From NCBI RefSeq assembly GCF_013141775.1, contig NZ_WHOB01000093.1:124001-188000 (forward strand): 64,000 bases of DNA, written 5' to 3'. Shown here in pieces: positions 25,952 to 33,255 of this stretch (positions are counted from its first letter, which is position 1; each line of letters starts with the position of its first letter). The translations under genes and the position numbers were made by a program. Under the pieces are notes generated by a model, which had not been told where the DNA came from, made no database searches, and saw only the letters and a program-made list of their open reading frames with translations. Origin of the DNA: Paenibacillus phytohabitans (lineage in GTDB: Bacteria > Bacillota > Bacilli > Paenibacillales > Paenibacillaceae).

Positions 25952-25960
25952 CAGTACTTC

Positions 25961-27670
25961 CTATAGCTTGAACCGGGCCAGATGCTTCTGCAGATCCTCG
26001 GCCAATGTGGCGAGGTACTGGGCAGAGGAAGACATCTCCCCCATTGCGGTCAGCTGCTGCTCACTCGCTGCGCTTGTGTCCTGAACATCACCGGCGCCTT
26101 TACGCGAGATTTCATCCACCTCAGCCATCGCCTGGGCTACGCCCTCCGATTCCTGAGCGACATGTCCGATAACCTCCGTAATCAATTCCATCTGCTCGCT
26201 GGCTGCTTGAATAGAGGTCTGTATCTCAGTAAATGCAGCGGAGACCACTTCGCTCTGTGCTACGCCATGGGAGACAATCCCGGAGCCCAGCTCCATGGAT
26301 TCCACTGCACTTTCAGTCTGCTGGCGGATATGTGTAATAATCTCCGTAATCTGCAGCGAGCTTCTTCCGGTAGCTTCCGCAAGCTTGCGGATTTCACCCG
26401 CAACGACAGCGAAGCCCCGCCCATGCTCACCCGCTCTGGCCGCTTCAATCGAGGCATTCAGTGACAGCAGATTAGTCTGGGTAGCAATGTCATTGATGGT
26501 TGTGATGATCGTGTTGATCTCTTCGGACAGGCTGCCCAGACTGCCGACAATACTCTGGCTTGCCGATACACTGGAGTCAATCTCCCGCATTTGGGCCAGA
26601 ATCCGTTCAACCGCTTCAACGCCCCGGTCCGTTGATGAGGCAGCCTGTGCCATCAGACCGTTCATTTCACTGCCGCTGTGCCGGGCCTCGGTAATATCAT
26701 ACGTCATCGTCCGGACGGACCGGGCGGTACGTGCGATGCTCTCGGCCTGTACATCGAATCCGGCAGCGATTTCACTTGAGGTCTCGGCGATCATCTGGGA
26801 AGCATGCGCCGTCTGTTCTGCGCTGGCGCTCATCTCCTCTGAGGAAGCCGACAGAATCTCGGCACTCTCGGAAACTCCGCGCATCATATTCTGGAGGCCT
26901 TCCAGCATTGTATTAAACGAAGTGTTAATCTGGCCGATTTCATCCTTCGACTGATAGGAGGCGGCAGCAGTCAAATCCCCCTCCTCTGCGCGCTTCATCA
27001 GCTGCTGCAGTTCCTTGAGCGGTTTCGTAATCAACCGGGTAATCATGATGCTGATCACAATACTCAGAACCCAGGCAATAGTAATCAGAATGCCGCTTAA
27101 AGTGATGGAGCTCTTGGCGCTTGCTACAGTATCCTCATTATGCGCGGATGAATCCTGTACAAGCAGGGCCGCAGTATCCTCCAGCAGGTTAACCATCGTC
27201 CGGCGCGATTCACTGAACGCTCCACCCGAGAAAACCTGATACCCCTCATCATTCAGATTATTGTCGGCAAGATGGATGATATTATCACGCTGGGAGCGGT
27301 AGTCCGGCAGAAGGAGCAGGTATTCGTTGATATTGGCCGCGATTTTGTCATTGCTGAACTCAACTGTCTTGAGCTGTTCTAAAAGTTCATTGTTCGTAGT
27401 GATATTCGTTTCAATAGCCGCCTTAAGCTCCTGGCTCTTGGCAGCATCCCTGGTAATGAGATCCTCCAGCAGAAAAGATTCGATCGCCCGGTTATTCCCG
27501 CGGATCTCCGTAATGAGATAAATCGGCAGCAAATTCTGTTCGTATGTCTCCTGGGACCTGTCCGCCATTCTGCTGGTGGTCATAATGCCTGTCGTCCCAA
27601 TGCCTATGAGTAACACTACAATCACTGCAATCAGCAAAGTCATTTTATGCTTAATCTTCAGATGTCTCAT
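25961..27670 (-). CDS. Methyl-accepting chemotaxis protein
   Basis: Transmembrane chemoreceptor of 569 aa. TM1 at about 10-32, a four-helix-bundle (4HB_MCP) extracellular sensor of about 150 residues, TM2 near 187-208 (GILITIAWVLSIVISIMI), HAMP (about 210-262) and a long coiled-coil signalling domain. The hairpin tip for CheA/CheW contact reads DIATQTNLLSLNASIEAARAGE followed by GRGFAVVA. The ligand is unknown. A sigma-D-like promoter lies upstream, matching motility-class control. It is single and has its own terminator. Confidence 0.95.
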   Translation of the reverse strand: MRHLKIKHKMTLLIAVIVVLLIGIGTTGIMTTSRMADRSQETYEQNLLPIYLITEIRGNNRAIESFLLEDLITRDAAKSQELKAAIETNITTNNELLEQLKTVEFSNDKIAANINEYLLLLPDYRSQRDNIIHLADNNLNDEGYQVFSGGAFSESRRTMVNLLEDTAALLVQDSSAHNEDTVASAKSSITLSGILITIAWVLSIVISIMITRLITKPLKELQQLMKRAEEGDLTAAASYQSKDEIGQINTSFNTMLEGLQNMMRGVSESAEILSASSEEMSASAEQTAHASQMIAETSSEIAAGFDVQAESIARTARSVRTMTYDITEARHSGSEMNGLMAQAASSTDRGVEAVERILAQMREIDSSVSASQSIVGSLGSLSEEINTIITTINDIATQTNLLSLNASIEAARAGEHGRGFAVVAGEIRKLAEATGRSSLQITEIITHIRQQTESAVESMELGSGIVSHGVAQSEVVSAAFTEIQTSIQAASEQMELITEVIGHVAQESEGVAQAMAEVDEISRKGAGDVQDTSAASEQQLTAMGEMSSSAQYLATLAEDLQKHLARFKL

Positions 27671-27711
27671 TCTTATAATCCCGCCTTCTCGATATCTTGC
27701 TGTAACTGTAT

Positions 27712-27739
27712 TTATCGGAGAATTAGGCCAAAATGTTGA
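27712..27739 (-). promoter_or_regulatory. Candidate sigma-D promoter of the chemoreceptor gene
   Basis: Minus-strand TCAA (27736-27739), 16-nt spacer, TCCGATAA (27712-27719). This compares with the sigma-D consensus TAAA-N15-GCCGATAT (6 of 8 at the -10). It fits the chemotaxis function of the gene. Confidence 0.5.
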
Positions 27740-27813
27740 TAATACGCTGAAAAAAATGTCGAAAAAAGAAAAATATTATCGATTCATATGAACAAAGACC
27801 TATAAACAGCTTT

Positions 27814-28500
27814 TCACTCTTGAAGCAGTCCATACTTCTTGCGGAATCTCTTCAGCACTTTGGTCCATCCGCCGGCCAGAATAGCCAGGAAAAAAACATT
27901 GGATAAAGCATGGGCCAGGTCAAAATAAAAGCTGGCTCCATAGGTCGCTGCCACAAGCCCCCAGCTGAACGCATCCGGGAGACTGAGAATAACCCAGAGA
28001 TTCATAATCCAGCCGAACAGGAATCCCCAGATAAAACCGAAGATCAGCAGCCCGGGCCGTTTCTTCATCCACCAGGTATTCCGCAGCCAGCCTGCCGTAA
28101 GTCCGGTCATCCCCCAGGCGAACATCTGCCATGGTGTCCAGGGGCCCTGACCGAAGTAGATATTCGAGACCAGCGCCGCCACTGCACCGATGACGAACCC
28201 TGCCTCTGCCCCAAAGACATAAGCCGACAGAATGACAACGGCAGACACGGGCTTGACCCCCGGCAATGCGGCAAAAGGAATCCGGCTGACCGCAGCAATA
28301 GCAGATAATACGGCCAGCAGCACCAGTTCACGGGATGCCAGCTGGCGGCGCTCCAGACGGAGAAACAGCGGCAGCAGCGCAGCCAGCAGCAGCACCAGGC
28401 TGAGCAGCACATAATGACGGTCTTTCAGCGCCGCTGTTAGCGCTAGGCCAGCCACGAATAATCCCAAAGCAATCAGCAGGGGGGCGCGGAACCGGACCAT
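27814..28500 (-). CDS. ECF transporter substrate-binding (S) component, probably for cobalamin
   Basis: Integral membrane S component of 228 aa with about seven hydrophobic segments. It has the S-component core PFAALPGVKPVSAVVILSAY, GAEAGFVIGAVAAL and FGQGPWTPWQMFAWG, followed by an AGW loop. The N-terminus carries an extra pair of helices. It starts inside the EcfA-A' gene (28-nt overlap) and is the last gene of a B12-riboswitch locus that also encodes DUF4430 proteins, so cobalamin is the inferred substrate (CbrT-like role). No sequence motif by itself proves the ligand. Confidence 0.8.
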   Translation of the reverse strand: MVRFRAPLLIALGLFVAGLALTAALKDRHYVLLSLVLLLAALLPLFLRLERRQLASRELVLLAVLSAIAAVSRIPFAALPGVKPVSAVVILSAYVFGAEAGFVIGAVAALVSNIYFGQGPWTPWQMFAWGMTGLTAGWLRNTWWMKKRPGLLIFGFIWGFLFGWIMNLWVILSLPDAFSWGLVAATYGASFYFDLAHALSNVFFLAILAGGWTKVLKRFRKKYGLLQE

Positions 28501-30314
28501 GTTCGAATCACATCCTCTATTGTCAATGCCTGCGGCAGTAAGTCCCGGACCATACGGTTGACTGCCGTAGTATAGAAATAATTACTGCTGAAGAACTCTG
28601 CCGGCGCCCCTTCCGCTGTTATGCTGCCGTCAAACAGCAGCGCACAGCGGGAAGCATATTTAGCGGCAAACTCCACATCATGCGTTACGATCAGAATACT
28701 GGCCCCCTGCCTGCGCAGTTGCTGGAGCAGAGCAGCCAGCCTGTCCTTGGCTGCCGGGTCGAGCCCCTTAGTCGGCTCATCCAGCAGCAGGATATCCGGC
28801 TTCAGCAGCATCATCATGGCAAGTGCGGTCTGCTGCTGCTGGCCGCCGCTGAGATCATGCGGATGGCTCTGCAGCACCCCGCGGAGCCGGAAGACTTCCA
28901 GCAGGGCATCTATTTCCCGCCCGGCTTCTTCCAGGGATGCCCCGGCATACTGCGCCATATGCCGCAGTTCCTCAGCCACAGTATCATAGCTGAAATAGAG
29001 CAGCGGATTCTGGGCCAGAAGCCCGGTTGTACTCCCCTTGGACAGCTCGGCCTTGCCGCGCTGCGGCTTCATCAGGCCGCCCAGTACATGGAGCAGGGTC
29101 GACTTCCCTGCACCGTTCCCGCCCATAACCGCCAGAAGCTCTCCCCGCCTCAGCGTTAGCGAGAGCTTCCTCAGCACCTCCCGGCCTTCCTTGTCGTAGC
29201 GGAAGGTGACCTCTCTGCAGCTGAGCAGAATTTCTGCGGATGGTGCAGGAAGGTTCACGGGTGAATCCGGCCCGCCCGGGCCGGAGGCTCCAGCCGGATA
29301 AGTAACGGGCTCAGCGACTGCATTGCCGGGTGTGACAATACCCGGAGCTGCAGCAGAGGCTTCACGGGTGACCACAGCAGGTAATCCAGCGCCGGAATTA
29401 GCGGCCGGATGATCACGAATGACATTAGCGCATACTCCTGCTTCTGTCACAACAGAAGCTCCCGCTGCCCTGGAATTCAGCAGCCAGCGTTTGCCCTCGC
29501 GTACGGTCAGCGGAATATTCTCAGGTGCGGCTGTTCCCGCTTCCGTTGACAGCGCCAGATATAACCGTGAAGCTGCCGGAAGATAAGCCTGACGCGAAGC
29601 GAGTGATGCGCTGCCGGCTTGCTGAACGAAACCGCGCGGGCTCGCATCCGCCACCAGCCTGCCTCCCTCCAGCATCAGCACACGGTCGGCGAGCGGCAGC
29701 ACCTCCTCCAGCCGGTGCTCGCTGATGATTACCGTCACCGACATTTCCTCGTTCAGCCGCTGCAGCGCCATAATGAATTCCCTGGCAGCTACAGGATCAA
29801 GCTGTGAGGTCGGTTCGTCCAGCAGCAGCACCTTGGGCTGAAGCAGCAGCACCGAGGCCAGATTAAGCAGCTGCTTTTGCCCGCCGGACAGCTCATGCAC
29901 GGATTGGTAGAGCAGCGGCTCCAGCCCGAATAATGCGCAGATCTCAGCCAGCCGGGTCCGCATCACTGCAGGCGGTATCCCCAGATTCTCCATGGAGAAC
30001 GCCAGCTCATGCCAGACGGTATCCATCACGATCTGCGCATCCGGGTTCTGGAAGACCATTCCGATTTCCCCTGCGGCAACGGCTGCCGGAAGACCGGGCA
30101 GCGGCTGACCTTTATATGTCAGGCTTCCGCTGAACATGCCTACCGGGGCAAGCTCACGTTTCAGATGGCGCAGCAGTGTCGTTTTGCCGCCGCCTGACGG
30201 GCCGCAGAGCACTACGAATTCGCCTTCTTCTATTGTGAACGAGAGCTCATGGAGCGAGTCCCTGTCTTCTTCAGGATAGCGGAAGGATACTTGTTCCGCT
30301 TTGAGGATCTCCAT
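28473..30314 (-). CDS. ECF transporter ATPase, A and A' fused
   Basis: Two ABC ATPase domains in one chain of 613 aa, powering the ECF module. First domain: Walker A GPSGGGKTT, signature ELSGGQKQLL, Walker B VLLLDEPTSQLDP, His in ISEHRL. Second domain: GGNGAGKST, DLSGGQQQQT, ILLLDEPTKGLDP, VTHDVEF. A Pro/Ala/Gly-rich linker of about 110 residues joins them. ATG at 30314 (MEILKAEQ) has GGAG 8 nt upstream. The reading frame extends further upstream through the EcfT gene but without a ribosome site. The two genes overlap by 85 nt. Confidence 0.92.
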   Translation of the reverse strand: MEILKAEQVSFRYPEEDRDSLHELSFTIEEGEFVVLCGPSGGGKTTLLRHLKRELAPVGMFSGSLTYKGQPLPGLPAAVAAGEIGMVFQNPDAQIVMDTVWHELAFSMENLGIPPAVMRTRLAEICALFGLEPLLYQSVHELSGGQKQLLNLASVLLLQPKVLLLDEPTSQLDPVAAREFIMALQRLNEEMSVTVIISEHRLEEVLPLADRVLMLEGGRLVADASPRGFVQQAGSASLASRQAYLPAASRLYLALSTEAGTAAPENIPLTVREGKRWLLNSRAAGASVVTEAGVCANVIRDHPAANSGAGLPAVVTREASAAAPGIVTPGNAVAEPVTYPAGASGPGGPDSPVNLPAPSAEILLSCREVTFRYDKEGREVLRKLSLTLRRGELLAVMGGNGAGKSTLLHVLGGLMKPQRGKAELSKGSTTGLLAQNPLLYFSYDTVAEELRHMAQYAGASLEEAGREIDALLEVFRLRGVLQSHPHDLSGGQQQQTALAMMMLLKPDILLLDEPTKGLDPAAKDRLAALLQQLRRQGASILIVTHDVEFAAKYASRCALLFDGSITAEGAPAEFFSSNYFYTTAVNRMVRDLLPQALTIEDVIRTWSGSAPPC

Positions 30315-31174
30315 AACCATTTCTCCTTTCCTTCCAGACCTGCAGGGAGCAGGACGAACAAGCAGAAGCTGCCGTACATCACGGCATCCTGCCAGCCGAA
30401 ATCCATACTCTTCATCCGGGGATAAATCTCCAGCGTACCGTAGCCCTGCAGCCAAAAGAACAATGCAATCATACCGCTGAGCGTCAGTACCAGCAGAATC
30501 AGCTTATCCTGCCGATCCGGCTTGTATATACTGTACGTGCTGCGTTTGGCAACCCCGTAGCCGCGGGCCGTCATGGAATCTCCGGTCTGCAGCGCTTCCT
30601 CCAGCGACCAGGTGAGCAGCACCTTCAGCAGCGTCATGCCGTCTTGCATCCGCTTGCGCAGGCTTCCTGTGCGGACATCCACCCCGCGCAGGCGCTGGAT
30701 CAGGGTAATCTGGCGCAGCCGCCGCTGGAATAAGGGGACGAACCGGAGCGCCATCAGCGTAAGTAATGCCGTTCTGGGCGCAGCGGCAGCGAACAGGTAC
30801 ATGAATTTATCTGTCGTTACCGTGTAATTGTATGAAATGAACCAGATGAAGATGGTCAGCAATACGGTCATCATTATAAGTCCGTACAGCACAGCCTCCA
30901 GCGTAATCGGCTGGTCCAGCCAGTAGAAGAGAATATGCGCACCCCTGTGCGAGAACAGCGGATTCAGCACTGCGACTGAACCCCCCATCAGGAGCATAAA
31001 AGGCAGTCCGCGCAGCAGCGCCTTCCCTTGGCCCTGCAGCAGCAGCAACGCCAGCAGACCTGCTATTTCCGTAACCAGAAACAACGGATGAAGCCCCAGC
31101 AGGGCGAACAGCAGCAGCCCGGCATAATACAGCAGGGCAACGGCAGGATGCATGGACCGGAAGCCGCTGTTCAT
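30230..31174 (-). CDS. ECF transporter transmembrane (T) component, CbiQ-like
   Basis: EcfT scaffold of 314 aa linking S component and ATPases. Five or so hydrophobic segments (ALLYYAGLLLFALLGLHPLF, ILFYWLDQPITLEAVLYGLI, VLLTIFIWFISYNYTVTTDK) and the coupling motif TARGYGVAKR with its conserved Ala-Arg-Gly. The first codon overlaps the DUF4430 gene stop (ATGA), so translation is coupled. The C-terminal tail after LLPAGLEGKEKW is basic and lies in the 85-nt overlap with the ATPase gene. Confidence 0.9.
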   Translation of the reverse strand: MNSGFRSMHPAVALLYYAGLLLFALLGLHPLFLVTEIAGLLALLLLQGQGKALLRGLPFMLLMGGSVAVLNPLFSHRGAHILFYWLDQPITLEAVLYGLIMMTVLLTIFIWFISYNYTVTTDKFMYLFAAAAPRTALLTLMALRFVPLFQRRLRQITLIQRLRGVDVRTGSLRKRMQDGMTLLKVLLTWSLEEALQTGDSMTARGYGVAKRSTYSIYKPDRQDKLILLVLTLSGMIALFFWLQGYGTLEIYPRMKSMDFGWQDAVMYGSFCLFVLLPAGLEGKEKWLWRSSKRNKYPSAILKKTGTRSMSSRSQ

Positions 31175-31905
31175 GGCGCCGCTGCCCCGATATCCTTGCC
31201 AAGATCAAGCGTATACAGCCACTCTACCGTATCTCCGGGCTTCATAACCCAGCTGCCGGAAGCCTTGGACGGAAACTCTCCGTTCACCTTATACATCCAG
31301 CCGCTCTCTGCCCCGTGATCATATTCGTACAGATTATCTATACCTTCCACATAGGCAAAGGTTTTGCTGCCCTGATATTCCATCTGGATCTTGTGCTGGC
31401 GGGTAATCCGTCCCAGCAGCTCCAGCGCAGTCTCATTCTTCTCTATTTCATAAGCCGCCGGAGCCAGAATAACGCCGTGCTCCTCATCTCCAGTAATGGA
31501 GAGAGTCACCGTATTCACCGGCGCGGCGGTAGCCGCTGGAGCTGTCGCGGCTGGCTTGCCGGTGGCCGCTGGGGCTGGCGCGGCGGGACTGCCGGTGGCC
31601 GCCGATGCTGGCGCGGCGGGACTGCCCGTGGCCGCCGGGGCTGGCGTCGCGGCACCGGTGTGGCCGGGGGCGGCTCCGGCTGGCGCTGCGCCGGAGCTGG
31701 AAGCTGCCATGCCGTCCGCCGTGGCGGAGGGTATGGCAGTGCCCTCAGGCCGCGGCGTCTGCGCGGCCTGGGAACTGGCGGGCGGCACAGGCCCGCCGCC
31801 TGCGGAATCCGGCTGCGCCTTGGAGCAGCCGGTGAGCAGCAGGACAACCAGGAGCAGGAGCAGCGGATAGAGCCTCGCCCTTCCTGATTTCAATAGACTG
31901 AACAT
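31171..31905 (-). CDS. DUF4430 (transcobalamin-like C-terminal domain) lipoprotein
   Basis: Lipid-anchored extracellular protein of 244 aa. Lipobox LLTGC puts the modified Cys at 27. Residues about 28-135 are an Ala/Pro/Thr linker of repeated PAATGSPAAP-type units. The C-terminal domain (about 136-238) is DUF4430, related to the beta-domain of animal transcobalamin: YEIEKNETALELLGRI, then GWMYKVNGEFP and KPGDTVEWLY. The position right before EcfT, with ATGA overlap, suggests delivery of ligand to the ECF S component. GGAGG is 11 nt upstream of ATG 31905. An intrinsic terminator sits in its leader. Confidence 0.85.
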   Translation of the reverse strand: MFSLLKSGRARLYPLLLLLVVLLLTGCSKAQPDSAGGGPVPPASSQAAQTPRPEGTAIPSATADGMAASSSGAAPAGAAPGHTGAATPAPAATGSPAAPASAATGSPAAPAPAATGKPAATAPAATAAPVNTVTLSITGDEEHGVILAPAAYEIEKNETALELLGRITRQHKIQMEYQGSKTFAYVEGIDNLYEYDHGAESGWMYKVNGEFPSKASGSWVMKPGDTVEWLYTLDLGKDIGAAAP

Positions 31906-31924
31906 TACCTCGAGCACCTCCACA

Positions 31925-31964
31925 AAAGGGAAAAGAACGGGGGCAGTCAGCCTGTTCCCCGTTC
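31925..31964 (-). terminator. Intrinsic terminator or attenuator in the leader of the DUF4430 gene
   Basis: GAACGGGG (31935-31942) pairs with CCCCGTTC (31957-31964). On the minus strand the stem is followed by TTTTCCCTTTT, then at once by the ribosome site. Transcription arriving from upstream should stop here unless antiterminated, or the DUF4430-ECF genes have a separate regulated promoter. Confidence 0.75.
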
Positions 31965-32405
31965 CGTCCAAACACCTTATGATTTCTTAGTGTTACTTAT
32001 ACATACTAATCCTGAGCAAAGCACCATCAGCCAGCCTCTTAACAGCTGAGCATCTCAGTCCAGCAACCCGCAGGAGCTTCTCTATCGGCTAAGATCAGCC
32101 GCTGCTTTAAATACTGGCTGGCACCATACTCTCAGTTTCATTAGCTCTAGCTTCATTAGCTTCGTCAGCTCTAGCCCACTAACAGTAGCTTCATTGGCTT
32201 CATTAGCTCTAACCCCACTAACAATAGCATCATTTGCATCATCAGCTTCATTAGCATTAGCTCTAACTTCACTAGCAGTTGCTTCATTGGCTCATTAACT
32301 CTAGCCTCACTAGTAATAGCTTCATTGGTTCTAGCCCACTAACGGTAGCTTCATCAGCTCTAGCCCCAATAGCTCCACCAGCTTCATTAGCTCTAGCCCC
32401 ACTAG

Positions 32406-32584
32406 CAGTAACATCAGTAGCATCAGTAACATCAGTAACATCAGTAACATCAGTAACATCAGTAACATCAGTAACATCAGTAACATCAGTAGCATCAATA
32501 GCATCAATAGCATCAATAGCATCAATAGCATCAATAGCATCAGTAACATCAATAGCATCAATAGCATCAATAGCATCATCAGCA
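32406..32584. repeat. 9-bp minisatellite, about 19 units
   Basis: Tandem AACATCAGT units grade into AGCATCAAT units. The array is nearly perfect over about 175 bp and preceded by a degenerate related stretch. The 9-nt period keeps all frames open. Confidence 0.92.
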
Positions 32585-32664
32585 TTTTAAACCATCGGCT
32601 CAATCCGGGAAAGCATGCCTTCCCGAGCGAAACTCCACAAAACATTCCTCCGCCGGAACAGCAA

Positions 32665-32845
32665 TTGGATTTATGACACTTATTTATCCTATACGGACTT
32701 CACTGCCGATCCTAGTTGGATTAATGACACTTAATTCTGCCCCTAGCCGGGTCATTCGCTAATTCATGCGAGATTAAGTGTTGTTTTTCCAACTACGCCG
32801 CCATATCGGGAGATTAACCGGGAATTAAGTGGCATTTTTCCACTT
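32665..32845. repeat. Four copies of AGTTGGA-N6-ACACTTAAT
   Basis: Two forward copies (32665-32685 and 32714-32736) and two inverted copies (32773-32794 and 32823-32845). The middle pair forms a perfect-armed inverted repeat around a 36-nt loop. Confidence 0.75.
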
Positions 32846-32879
32846 ATATATCCCACCAGCACCCCGCACTATCGCTTAA

Positions 32880-33090
32880 TAGGCTGCTCCATGCAAAATC
32901 TTGCAGAAAATACAACTTAACTCCCTTAATCCTTGGGCATTCGGGAAGATTGTTGTATGAAATACAACAATCTTCCCGCTACACCGCTTGTTAGAAGAGA
33001 AATGCTGCCTTTTGTACAACATTTTTCGAATATAGGCGATATCCTGGTGAAAATGTTGTATTTTGTGCAGGATTTTCAACAAGCATTCAG
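32880..33090. repeat. TTGTAT-family palindromes, including a 17-bp perfect hairpin
   Basis: The segments 32942-32958 and 32962-32978 are perfect 17-bp inverted copies around a GAA loop, core TTGTTGTAT-GAA-ATACAACAA. Further copies lie near 32896-32918, 33013-33030 and 33052-33078 (TGTTGTATTTTGTGCAGGAT). Confidence 0.85.
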
Positions 33091-33255
33091 ATTCCCACCC
33101 CAAACGCGGGTTGAAATCGTGAGATTCTTGCCCCAGCTGCCCTACAATTCAAATTTTACTGCTGACGGAGACTAAGTTATATATTCAAGTTTAAGGTTTA
33201 GCTTATCTAGGATCTTTTCTTCATCAAGGCTCTTCTTCCTTGACCCATATCTTTC

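Larger units (their letters stand above)
31906..33255. repeat. 1.35-kb gene-free interval within the B12 locus, repeat-filled
   Basis: No credible gene. From right to left it holds TTGTAT-family palindromes (about 32880-33090), four AGTTGGA-N6-ACACTTAAT elements (32665-32845), a 9-bp minisatellite (about 32406-32584), a degenerate TTCATTAGCTCTAGC-rich region (about 32136-32405) and a leader terminator (31925-31964). The frames that run through the 9-mers on both strands encode only (Ser-Val-Thr)n or (Leu-Leu-Met)n and are artefacts of the repeat period. Confidence 0.8.

Noticed and set aside
32279..32645. Open frames of about 104 aa on both strands over the 9-bp repeats
   Set aside because: They are pure repeat translations (Ser-Val-Thr or Leu-Leu-Met). 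A 9-nt period keeps all frames open; there is no ribosome site.
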